64,000 bases of DNA from Geodermatophilaceae bacterium NBWT11 (lineage in GTDB: Bacteria; Actinomycetota; Actinomycetes; Mycobacteriales; Geodermatophilaceae). A model generated the notes under the pieces. It was not told where the DNA came from. It saw only the letters and a program-made list of their open reading frames with translations, and ran no database searches. The DNA lies in assembly GCA_014218215.1 (NCBI GenBank), contig CP043652.1:2356001-2420000 (forward strand). Direction: 5' to 3'. The translations under genes were made by a program, and so were the position numbers. Below, in pieces: positions 24,301 to 31,205 of this stretch. Numbering within the stretch: the first letter of the stretch is position 1; the number at the start of each line of letters is the position of its first letter.

Positions 24301-25722
24301 TCAGCGGTACCACCGGTCGACCTGCTCGAAGGCCCGCATCGCGTGGTCGGCACGGAAGTGCTCGTGGTCGGCCTGCACCCGGTCCCGGGCCTCGAGGGCG
24401 AAGCGCAGGACGTCGTCGACGAACAGCTCGCGCGGGCCGACCGCGGCGATGACGTCGGGTTCGACGTCGTGGTCGACCAACCCGGCCTCGTCGGACAGTG
24501 CGTGGGCGTGGGCGAGTACCGCCCCGCAGATGCCGGCGTAGTCCGACCAGTCGGCCTTGGACAGCCCGGCGAGGTCGACGTCGTTCTTGTACGGCGAGCG
24601 CTCCCGGACCATGAAGCTGACCCCCTCGGCGTCGACGCTGCCGAAGAAGGCGTCCCCGCCGACCAGCTGTACGCGCTGGGCGTGCGCGACCCGGTCGGCC
24701 TCGCCGATCAGCTCGAACTCCGAGGGCGGCACCAGTCCGCGCAGCGCTGAGCGGCGGGCCTGCTTGAACTCCAGGACCACGTCGTCGGTGGCGTCGCCGG
24801 CCGGGCCCTCGATGAGCACGTAGTACCGCTGCAGGCCCAGCGAGGCCACGCCCTGCCCGTGCCGCAGGCAGACGTCCTTGACCCGCATGGCACCCGCCCG
24901 GGCCGGCGGCGTCAGCCGGTTGACCTCGACGTACCGCTGCACCAGGGCCTGGAACTCGGGCACCCGGTGGGTGACCGGCTCCAGCCTCGCCGAGGACGCG
25001 AAGCCCCGGCCGCTCTCGTCCAGGTACTTCTTCCGCAGCCACCGGGCCCGGGACCGCGCGGCGGACTCCTGGAGCACCGCGGCGACCAGGGGCGGGGCGT
25101 CGGCCAGGCCCATCTGGCCGGCGGTCTCGTCCAGCTCGCCGGCGTAGCGGTCCATCGCGTCGAGGTAGCCGGCCAGGAAGGCCCGCACGGTGCGCCGCTG
25201 CGTCTTCGGTCCGTACCCGCCATCGGCCACGCCGAGGAGGAAGCCGACCGCGCCGCGCTTGAGGTCCCAGGTGAACGGGGCGTAGAACGCCTCGTCGAAG
25301 TCGTTGACCCCGAACACCGGGACGTCGTCGGCGTTCGGCATCACCCCGAAGTTGTCCGGGTGCACGTCGCCCAGGGTGAGCACGGTCGGCATCCACGCGT
25401 CCTCGCCGGCCAGGTCGCGGTAGAAGAGCAGGCACGAGCCGCGGAAGAAGGCGAACAGCGAGTCGGCCATGACCTGGAACTTCGCTGCGGCGTCGGCGGC
25501 CCCGGTGACGATCCGGTTCTCGTGGTCCTCCCGGACGGTCTGCCGGACGTGGATGCGCCGGTCGTGCCCGGTGAGCATCCGAGGCAGCAGCACCATCTCC
25601 CCGCGCCCGCGCGCCCGGGCCAGCTCGGCGAAGGCCTCGATCCGGTCACCGACCGGCGTGGGGGAGCCGTCGTCGGCGGTGGCGGCGCCGGGGCCGCGGG
25701 GGCGGGTGGGGGTGCGGGTCAC
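24301..25722 (-). CDS. DUF2252 family protein
   Basis: This 473-residue protein has the DUF2252 pattern, which resembles a kinase-like fold: MVLLPRMLTGHDRRIHVRQT, FFRGSCLLFYRDLA, LGDVHPDNFGVM (like the HGDxHxxN catalytic loop), FGVNDFDEAFYAPFTWDLKR (like DFE/DFD), and YVLIEGPAGDATDD later. Its activity is unknown. GTG 25722 is preferred over ATG 25755 because AGAGGGG lies just before it, while the ATG has no ribosome site. Confidence 0.9.
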   Translation of the reverse strand: MTRTPTRPRGPGAATADDGSPTPVGDRIEAFAELARARGRGEMVLLPRMLTGHDRRIHVRQTVREDHENRIVTGAADAAAKFQVMADSLFAFFRGSCLLFYRDLAGEDAWMPTVLTLGDVHPDNFGVMPNADDVPVFGVNDFDEAFYAPFTWDLKRGAVGFLLGVADGGYGPKTQRRTVRAFLAGYLDAMDRYAGELDETAGQMGLADAPPLVAAVLQESAARSRARWLRKKYLDESGRGFASSARLEPVTHRVPEFQALVQRYVEVNRLTPPARAGAMRVKDVCLRHGQGVASLGLQRYYVLIEGPAGDATDDVVLEFKQARRSALRGLVPPSEFELIGEADRVAHAQRVQLVGGDAFFGSVDAEGVSFMVRERSPYKNDVDLAGLSKADWSDYAGICGAVLAHAHALSDEAGLVDHDVEPDVIAAVGPRELFVDDVLRFALEARDRVQADHEHFRADHAMRAFEQVDRWYR

Positions 25723-25786
25723 GGACCCCTCTTCCCCCGTCCGGACGGCGGTCATGCAGGAGCGGTGCGCGCAGTCCCTCCCGGGG

Positions 25787-26227
25787 TCAGACCGGCGCGG
25801 TCGGCATGAGCGCCCAGACCGTCTTCACGTCGTCCTGGGGCACCCAGCCGCAGGCCGAGGCCACGTGGGCGACCATGCCCAGGCCCATGCCGCCCTGGCC
25901 GGGGTCGCGGGTCGACGTGGGCATCAGCGGGGTCGAGGCAGCCCGGTCGCTGACCAGGAGCAGCAGGCCGTCGGCGGCGGCGCGCACCTCGACGTGGACC
26001 GGCGGCCGCCCGTGCCGCAGGCCGTTGGACATCAGCTCGTCCAGGGCCAGCACCGACTCCTCGACCCGGTCGGCCGGCAGCACGGGACCGGGCAGGTCGT
26101 CCCCGCTGATGTTCGTCCGGAACTCCCGGCGGACCGCGGCGAGCTCCTGCAGCCCGGACGGCGCCCAGGTCCAGCAGGTGTCGCCCTCGGGTGGGGGGGT
26201 CATCTCCCACGCACGTGCTCGGTCCAC
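25787..26227 (-). CDS. RsbW-like ATP-binding protein (anti-sigma factor type)
   Basis: This 146-residue single-domain GHKL ATPase has the N-box (LALDELMSNGLRHG) and the G-box (GQGGMGLGMVAHVA). Such proteins are serine kinases or anti-sigma factors partnered with STAS antagonists and PP2C phosphatases; possible partners in the window are the STAS protein at 40881 and the PP2C at 9150. GTG 26227 is chosen because GGAGGG lies 5 bases before it, giving a shorter protein than the ATG at 26290. Confidence 0.85.
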   Translation of the reverse strand: MDRARAWEMTPPPEGDTCWTWAPSGLQELAAVRREFRTNISGDDLPGPVLPADRVEESVLALDELMSNGLRHGRPPVHVEVRAAADGLLLLVSDRAASTPLMPTSTRDPGQGGMGLGMVAHVASACGWVPQDDVKTVWALMPTAPV

Positions 26228-26320
26228 GACGGCCCTCCGGTCGGACGCACCGGGCCGACGGGCCCGACCCGCTGGTGATGCCCGCTCCACCGGGCTCCGA
26301 CACCCCGCGGTGCGCGTGGC

Positions 26321-26326
26321 TACCGT
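26321..26326 (+). promoter_or_regulatory. -10 element TACCGT of a probable leaderless transcript (nei)
   Basis: TACCGT ends 8 bases before the ATG at 26335, and no Shine-Dalgarno sequence fits between them. The pattern matches leaderless actinobacterial promoters. Confidence 0.5.
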
Positions 26327-26334
26327 GGGTCCTC

Positions 26335-27141
26335 ATGCCTGAAGGTGACACGATCTACCGCCTCGCCCGCCGCCTGGGTGTGCTGACCGGCACCGAGGTC
26401 CAGAAGAGCGACTTCCGCGTCGCCCGGCACGCCACCGCCGACCTCCGCGGGGCGCGGGTGCTGGGCACGACGTCGCGGGGCAAGCACCTGCTCACCCGGT
26501 TCGACCACGGCGGCGAGCTGATCACGCTGCACACCCACCTCCGGATGGACGGCGAGTGGAGCATCGTCGGGGCCGGCAAGACCCTGCCCCGACGGCTGAT
26601 GGGCGAGGCCCGGCTGGTGCTCATGACCACCGGGGCGACCGCCACCGCGCTGCGGATGCCCGTCGTCGAGCTGCTGCCCACCAGCGCCGAGGACACCGTG
26701 GTCGGCCACCTGGGCCCGGACCTCCTCGACGACCGCCGGGACGTCGGCGAGCTGATCGCCGAGGCGACCCGCAACCTCGAGGCACAGCCGGACCGCCCGC
26801 TGATCGCGGCGCTGCTGGACCAGCGGGTGCTGACCGGGCTGGGCAACGTGTGGGTCAACGAGCTGTGCTTCCTGCGCGGGCACCTGCCGCTCACCCCGGT
26901 CGGCGAGGTCGAGGTCGAACCGCTGGTGCGGCTGGCGGCCCGGGCGATGCGGTTCGCGGTGCAGCCCACCGGCGTCGGCCGGGTGACCACCGGGAACACC
27001 CGCCCCGGCCAGCGCTACTACGTCTACGGGCGGGGCAACGAGGCCTGTCGCCGCTGCGGCACACCGCTGCTGTTCTCCGCGGAGATCCCGAACGACCCGG
27101 AGGTCCGGCACACCTGGTGGTGCCCCAGCTGCCAGACCTGA
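26335..27141 (+). CDS. Fpg/Nei-family DNA glycosylase (endonuclease VIII type)
   Basis: This 268-residue enzyme begins MPEGDTIYRLARRL, with catalytic Pro2-Glu3 and the Nei-type PEGDT motif. It has the H2TH region with conserved NVWVNELCFLRGHLPLTP and the C-terminal zinc finger (CRRCGTPL to CPSCQT, four cysteines). It would excise oxidised pyrimidines in base excision repair. The ATG at 26335 is fixed by the requirement for Pro2. Divergent to the RsbW-like gene. Confidence 0.93.
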   Translation: MPEGDTIYRLARRLGVLTGTEVQKSDFRVARHATADLRGARVLGTTSRGKHLLTRFDHGGELITLHTHLRMDGEWSIVGAGKTLPRRLMGEARLVLMTTGATATALRMPVVELLPTSAEDTVVGHLGPDLLDDRRDVGELIAEATRNLEAQPDRPLIAALLDQRVLTGLGNVWVNELCFLRGHLPLTPVGEVEVEPLVRLAARAMRFAVQPTGVGRVTTGNTRPGQRYYVYGRGNEACRRCGTPLLFSAEIPNDPEVRHTWWCPSCQT

Positions 27142-27185
27142 GCGGTTCCGGCTCCGGGCCGGGCAGGAGTACCTGTGACACCGGG

Positions 27186-27214
27186 TTGCACACGACCACC
27201 CTGCGGCGTACCAA
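27186..27214 (+). promoter_or_regulatory. Promoter of the asparagine synthetase gene
   Basis: TTGCAC (27186-27191) and TACCAA (27209-27214) are separated by exactly 17 bp, close to the consensus for the principal sigma factor. The region is unusually AT-rich for this genome. The predicted start of transcription would lie inside the palindrome that follows. Confidence 0.55.
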
Positions 27215-27238
27215 TCAGTTGGCAAAGACAACTGGTTG
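27212..27238. promoter_or_regulatory. Palindromic operator candidate upstream of asnB
   Basis: CAATCAGTTG and CAACTGGTTG form 10-bp inverted arms with one mismatch and a 7-bp spacer. The site begins at the -10 hexamer and ends 22 bp before the start codon. A dimeric repressor bound here would block asnB transcription. Confidence 0.55.
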
Positions 27239-27259
27239 TGCCACAGAGAGGTGGTCGAC

Positions 27260-29107
27260 GTGTGCGGCATCGCGGGATGGGTCTCCTTCGACGGGGACCT
27301 GAGGACAGAACGGGCCACCGCTGCGGCGATGACCGACACCATGGCCTGCCGGGGGCCCGACGACGTCGGGCTGTACCTGCGCCCGCACGTCGCGCTGGGG
27401 CACCGCCGCCTGGCGGTCATCGACGTCGCGCACGGCCGCCAGCCGATGGCCCTGGCCGCCGACGGCGGGCTGGCCGCCGGCCCGGACGTGGAGCGGGTGA
27501 CCGACGAGGACCTGGCGCTGGTCTACTCCGGTGAGGTCTACGACTTCCGCGAGCACCGCGCCCGCCTGGGCGGCCGGTTCGACACCGACAGCGACACCGA
27601 GGTCGTGCTGCGCGCCCACCGCGCCGGCCGCGGCCGGGACCCCCGCGAGGTCGTCGCCGGGTTCAACGGCATGTTCGCCTACGCGCTGTGGGACGCCCGC
27701 GCCCAGGAGCTGCTCCTGGTCCGCGACCGGCTCGGCGTGAAGCCGCTGTACTACCGGCAGACCGCCGACGGCGTGCTCTTCGGCTCCGAGCCCAAGGCCG
27801 TGCTGGCCCACCCCGACGTCCCCCGGGTCGTCGACGCCGCCGGGCTGCGCCAGGTGTTCGGCCTGGTCGCCGACCCCGCACACACCCCGTTCGCCGGGCT
27901 GCGCGAGGTGCCCCCGGGCCACGTCGTCCGGGTGACCCGCACCGGCGTGCAGGAGCTGCGGTACTGGCAGCTGGAGTCCACCCCGCACACCGACGACGTG
28001 GACGCCACGGTGCGCACCGTCCGCGAGCTGCTCGACGACACCGCCGCCCGCCAGCTCGTCGCCGACGTCCCGCTGTGCACCCTGCTGTCGGGTGGGCTGG
28101 ACTCCTCGGCGCTCACCGCGCTGGCCGCCCGCCAGCTCGGGGCCGCCGGTCAGGGCCCCGTCCGCTCGTTCTCGGTCGACTTCGCCGGCAACGACGCCGA
28201 CTTCGTGCCCGACGAGGTGCGCGGCACCCAGGACGCGCCCTACGTCGTCGACGTCGCGCGGCACGTGGCCAGCGACCACACCGACGTCGTGCTGGACGAC
28301 GCCCGGCTGCTGGACGACGCCGCCCGGGCCGCCGTCCTGCGGGCCCGGGACACCCCGGGCATGGGGGAGATCGACACCTCGCTGTACCTGCTCTTCGCCG
28401 CCGTCCGGAAGAGCTCGACGGTCGCGCTGAGCGGGGAGAGCGCCGACGAGGTGTTCGGCGGCTACATCGACTTCCACGACCCCGCCGCCGTCGGCGCGGG
28501 CACCTTCCCCTGGCTGGCCGGGCGGATGGTGCGCGGGCACCGCCTGGGTGACCTCCTGCACGAGCGGGTCGCCAAGGAGCTCGACCTCACCGGGCACGTC
28601 GCCGACGCCTACGCCGCGACCATGGCCGAGGTGCCCCGGCTGGCCGGGGAGACCGGGCACGACGCCCGGATGCGCGAGGTCTCCTACGCCTACCTGACCC
28701 GCTTCCTCCCGGTGCTGCTGGACCGCAAGGACCGGATGAGCATGGCCGTGGGCCTCGAGGTGCGGGTGCCGTTCTGCGACCACCGGCTGGTGCAGTACGT
28801 GTTCAACGCACCCTGGCACCTGAAGACCTTCGACGGCCGGGAGAAGAGCCTGCTGCGGGCCGCGACGGCCGACCTGCTGCCGCGGTCGGTGGTGGAGCGG
28901 GTCAAGAGCCCCTACCCCTCCACCCAGGACCCGCGGTACGGCGCCGAGATCGCCCGCCGGTTCGGCGTCCTGGCCGACGACGGGACGACGCCGCTGGGCG
29001 AGCTGGTCGACCTCGAGGCCGCCCGCAGCGCAGGGCGGGACGTGCAGGACCGGCTGCTCTACGTCGACGCCTGGCTGCGCGAGTACGACGTCGAGGTGCA
29101 GCTGTAG
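27260..29107 (+). CDS. asnB: Asparagine synthetase, glutamine-hydrolysing
   Basis: This 615-residue enzyme starts GTG-TGC (fMet-Cys-Gly-Ile-Ala). Cys2 is the glutaminase nucleophile after Met removal, which fixes the start at 27260, and AGAGAGG at 27245-27251 supports it. The N-terminal class II amidotransferase domain (GHRRLAVIDVAHGRQPM, EVYDFREHRARL) is followed by the synthetase domain with the pyrophosphate loop LLSGGLDSSAL at about 275-285 and LSGESADEVFGGY. It makes asparagine from aspartate, ATP and glutamine. The length matches the AsnB family. Confidence 0.93.
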   Translation: MCGIAGWVSFDGDLRTERATAAAMTDTMACRGPDDVGLYLRPHVALGHRRLAVIDVAHGRQPMALAADGGLAAGPDVERVTDEDLALVYSGEVYDFREHRARLGGRFDTDSDTEVVLRAHRAGRGRDPREVVAGFNGMFAYALWDARAQELLLVRDRLGVKPLYYRQTADGVLFGSEPKAVLAHPDVPRVVDAAGLRQVFGLVADPAHTPFAGLREVPPGHVVRVTRTGVQELRYWQLESTPHTDDVDATVRTVRELLDDTAARQLVADVPLCTLLSGGLDSSALTALAARQLGAAGQGPVRSFSVDFAGNDADFVPDEVRGTQDAPYVVDVARHVASDHTDVVLDDARLLDDAARAAVLRARDTPGMGEIDTSLYLLFAAVRKSSTVALSGESADEVFGGYIDFHDPAAVGAGTFPWLAGRMVRGHRLGDLLHERVAKELDLTGHVADAYAATMAEVPRLAGETGHDARMREVSYAYLTRFLPVLLDRKDRMSMAVGLEVRVPFCDHRLVQYVFNAPWHLKTFDGREKSLLRAATADLLPRSVVERVKSPYPSTQDPRYGAEIARRFGVLADDGTTPLGELVDLEAARSAGRDVQDRLLYVDAWLREYDVEVQL

Positions 29108-29118
29108 GTCCCCGGGGG

Positions 29119-29150
29119 TGGCGCCCGGTGGCCCGGCACACTGGGCGCCA
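29119..29150. repeat. Inverted repeat abutting the start of the small gene at 29150
   Basis: TGGCGCCC (29119-29126) and GGGCGCCA (29143-29150) are perfectly complementary with a 16-nt loop. The right arm includes the A of the start codon at 29150. It could end asnB transcription or shield the start codon. Confidence 0.4.
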
Positions 29151-29362
29151 TGACCCTCGACGACCTCGGCCTCGGCCCCGTCCTGACCGCCACCGTCTAC
29201 CTGGCCCCGGTCGGCCTCAGCGACCAGGTCGCCGTGCTGAAGGACCGCAAGGTCGTGCTGCGCGAGGGCTTCACCCACGTGCAGACGACGACCGGCGGGC
29301 AGACCGTGGTCAGCGCCTACCCGGCCAGCCGGGTGGTCAAGGTCGAGGACCTGCGGAGCTGA
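29150..29362 (+). CDS. Small protein of unknown function
   Basis: This 70-residue protein starts with ATG 42 bp after asnB on the same strand. It is soluble, predicted mostly beta-strand (TATVYLAPVGL, KVVLREGFTHVQTTTGG, QTVVSAYPASRVVKVEDL), without cysteine. The amino-acid pattern and third-position GC fit a real gene. Its last 26 bases overlap the end of the SGNH hydrolase gene on the other strand. I do not recognise a family. Confidence 0.65.
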   Translation: MTLDDLGLGPVLTATVYLAPVGLSDQVAVLKDRKVVLREGFTHVQTTTGGQTVVSAYPASRVVKVEDLRS

Positions 29363-30503
29363 GGTCCCGCACCGCGTCGGCGAACCGGCCGGCGACGGTG
29401 TGGTGGCCGGCGGCGCTGAGGTGCAGCCCGTCGGGCAGCGGGTCGGCGTCGTGGTCGGCCGGGCCGTAGAGCCCGAGGCCGTCGACCAGGTGCAGGTGCG
29501 GGTCCCGCCGGACGGCGAGGACGGCGGCCAGCGCGGTGCGGACGACGGTGAGCGTGAGCTTGCCGGCGGCCACCTCGGCCGGGTCGCCGGTGGCCAGGAA
29601 CCGCACCCGGCCGGTCGTGTACGAGGCGGGGTCGACCGCGCCCGGGCCGGGGGTGTCCTCGTGGAGCGGGCAGAACAGCGGGGTCACCACCAGCAACGGG
29701 GTCGTGGGGTGCGCGTCGCGCAGGGTGTCCAGGAACCCGTGCACCGCCGGGCCGAACGCACGCAGCCGCATCAGGTCGGTGTTCACCAGGTTGATGCCGA
29801 CCTTGACGCTGAGCAGGTCCGCGGGCGCGGCGGCCATCGTCCGGGCGGTGAACGGGTCCAGCAGCGCGCTGCCGCCGAAGCCGAGGTTCACCAGCGACAG
29901 CCCGGCTGCCGCGGCGGCCAGCGCGGGCCAGGTCTCCGTCGGGCCCTCGGCGTTCGTGCCGTGGCTCAGCGAGCTGCCGTGGTGCACCCAGACCGGCCGG
30001 GGGTCCGGCGCCGCAGGGCGGACGGGGGCGTCGGTGTGCAGCTCCAGCAGCTCGGTGGTCTCGGTGTGCGGCAGCCACACCTCGACCTCCTTGTCGCCGG
30101 GCGGCAGGGCCGGGAAGACGACCGGGCCGGGCTCGCCGTCGACCACGGTGCGGCTGCCGTCGCGCAGGTCGATCACGAGCTGCCGGCCGCCCGAGCTGTG
30201 CGCCCGGGCGGTGCGCACCCCGTCGACCAGCAGGTCGTAGGCGCCGTCCGGGCGGTCGGGGGTGCCGGCGTAGCCGACCCGGGTGCGCCGGGTGACCAGG
30301 GTGAGCGCGGTCGACGTGGTGCCGAACACGACCCGGACGCCGGAGGGCTGGGACTCGGCCATCAGCAGCTGGGGGTCCTCGTGCCGCTCGCGCACCCAGC
30401 CGGGGAGGCGGTGTGGGACCAGTCCGTCCGCGGTGGTCTCGACGTCGACGGCGCCACGCAGCATCGCGGCGGTGACGGGTGTGCGGACGGGGGTGCTGGT
30501 CAC
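29337..30503 (-). CDS. SGNH/GDSL-type hydrolase
   Basis: This 388-residue protein has an N-terminal beta-rich half (about 1-175) and a C-terminal SGNH domain: block I HHGSSLSHG with the nucleophile serine, NLGFGGSALLDPF (Gly block), VGINLVNTD (Asn block) and DGLHLSAAGHH with catalytic Asp and His. It is likely to be an esterase or carbohydrate acetylesterase; no signal peptide is visible. GTG 30503 overlaps the TGA of the upstream TetR gene (GTGA) and has GAGGAG before it, so the two are coupled. Confidence 0.87.
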   Translation of the reverse strand: MTSTPVRTPVTAAMLRGAVDVETTADGLVPHRLPGWVRERHEDPQLLMAESQPSGVRVVFGTTSTALTLVTRRTRVGYAGTPDRPDGAYDLLVDGVRTARAHSSGGRQLVIDLRDGSRTVVDGEPGPVVFPALPPGDKEVEVWLPHTETTELLELHTDAPVRPAAPDPRPVWVHHGSSLSHGTNAEGPTETWPALAAAAAGLSLVNLGFGGSALLDPFTARTMAAAPADLLSVKVGINLVNTDLMRLRAFGPAVHGFLDTLRDAHPTTPLLVVTPLFCPLHEDTPGPGAVDPASYTTGRVRFLATGDPAEVAAGKLTLTVVRTALAAVLAVRRDPHLHLVDGLGLYGPADHDADPLPDGLHLSAAGHHTVAGRFADAVRDLSSAGPRP

Positions 30504-31084
30504 GGGTGCTCCTCGGGGGTGGGGGTCCAGGAGCGGACGAGGGCGTCGAGGGACGCCAGGCACCGCTCCCAGCTGAGCTCGGGCGCGGGCTCGCTGTGCC
30601 CGAAGGCGCCGGCCCGCTCCAGGGCGACGAATCCGGCGACGAGGCTGCCGAACAGCCGGACGGCGTGCACCTGGTCCTCGGCGCCGAGGGCGAACCCGCG
30701 CAGCGCGGCCCGGACGAAGGCGGCGTGCTCGGGGCCGGCGCTGCCCGCGGCGGTCGCCGGGTCCACCGGGAACGTCGAGGCGTCGTACCGGCCGGGGTGG
30801 GCCCGGGCGAAGTCCCGGTAGGCACCGGCCAGGGCGGCGAGGGCGTCCGCGCCGGCGCGGCCACCGATGGCGTCCCGGGCGAGGTCGGCCATCTCGCGCA
30901 GCGCGGCGACCGCCATCCGGGTGCGCAGGGCGTCCAGGCCGGCGACGTGGGCGTAGAGGCTGGGGGTGGCGACGCCGAACCGCCGGGCCAGCGCCGACAG
31001 GGTCACCGCCGTCGCCCCGACCTCGTCGGCCAGCTCGAGGGCGGCCCTCGTCAGGCCGTCCGCCGTCACACCGCTGCGAGCCAC
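30500..31084 (-). CDS. TetR-family regulator
   Basis: This 194-residue protein has an N-terminal TetR HTH (TLSALARRFGVATPSLYAHV) and a helical ligand domain (AYRDFARAHPGRYDA, FGSLVAGFVALERAGAF) of the WHG type. It is translationally coupled to the SGNH hydrolase gene, its probable target. The GTG start follows a TAGGTT -10 by only 6 bases, so the message is probably leaderless. Confidence 0.92.
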   Translation of the reverse strand: MARSGVTADGLTRAALELADEVGATAVTLSALARRFGVATPSLYAHVAGLDALRTRMAVAALREMADLARDAIGGRAGADALAALAGAYRDFARAHPGRYDASTFPVDPATAAGSAGPEHAAFVRAALRGFALGAEDQVHAVRLFGSLVAGFVALERAGAFGHSEPAPELSWERCLASLDALVRSWTPTPEEHP

Positions 31085-31090
31085 GACCGG

Positions 31091-31129
31091 AACCTACACC
31101 CATTAGGCTGATGACTCGGACGTGTAGGT
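31091..31129 (-). promoter_or_regulatory. Promoter and inverted repeat upstream of tetR-SGNH operon
   Basis: ACCTACAC (31092-31099) and GTGTAGGT (31122-31129) are perfect 8-nt inverted arms 22 nt apart. The left arm covers TAGGTT on the minus strand (31096-31091), the likely -10 of the TetR gene. A TetR dimer or pair of dimers binding here would autoregulate the operon. Confidence 0.55.
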
Positions 31130-31205
31130 GCGTGGCCCACCCCGTGCGGGGGGCCGTCCCCGCCGAGGGCTCAACGGCGCCGCCCACCGCGCCGACAGCA
31201 GCAGG

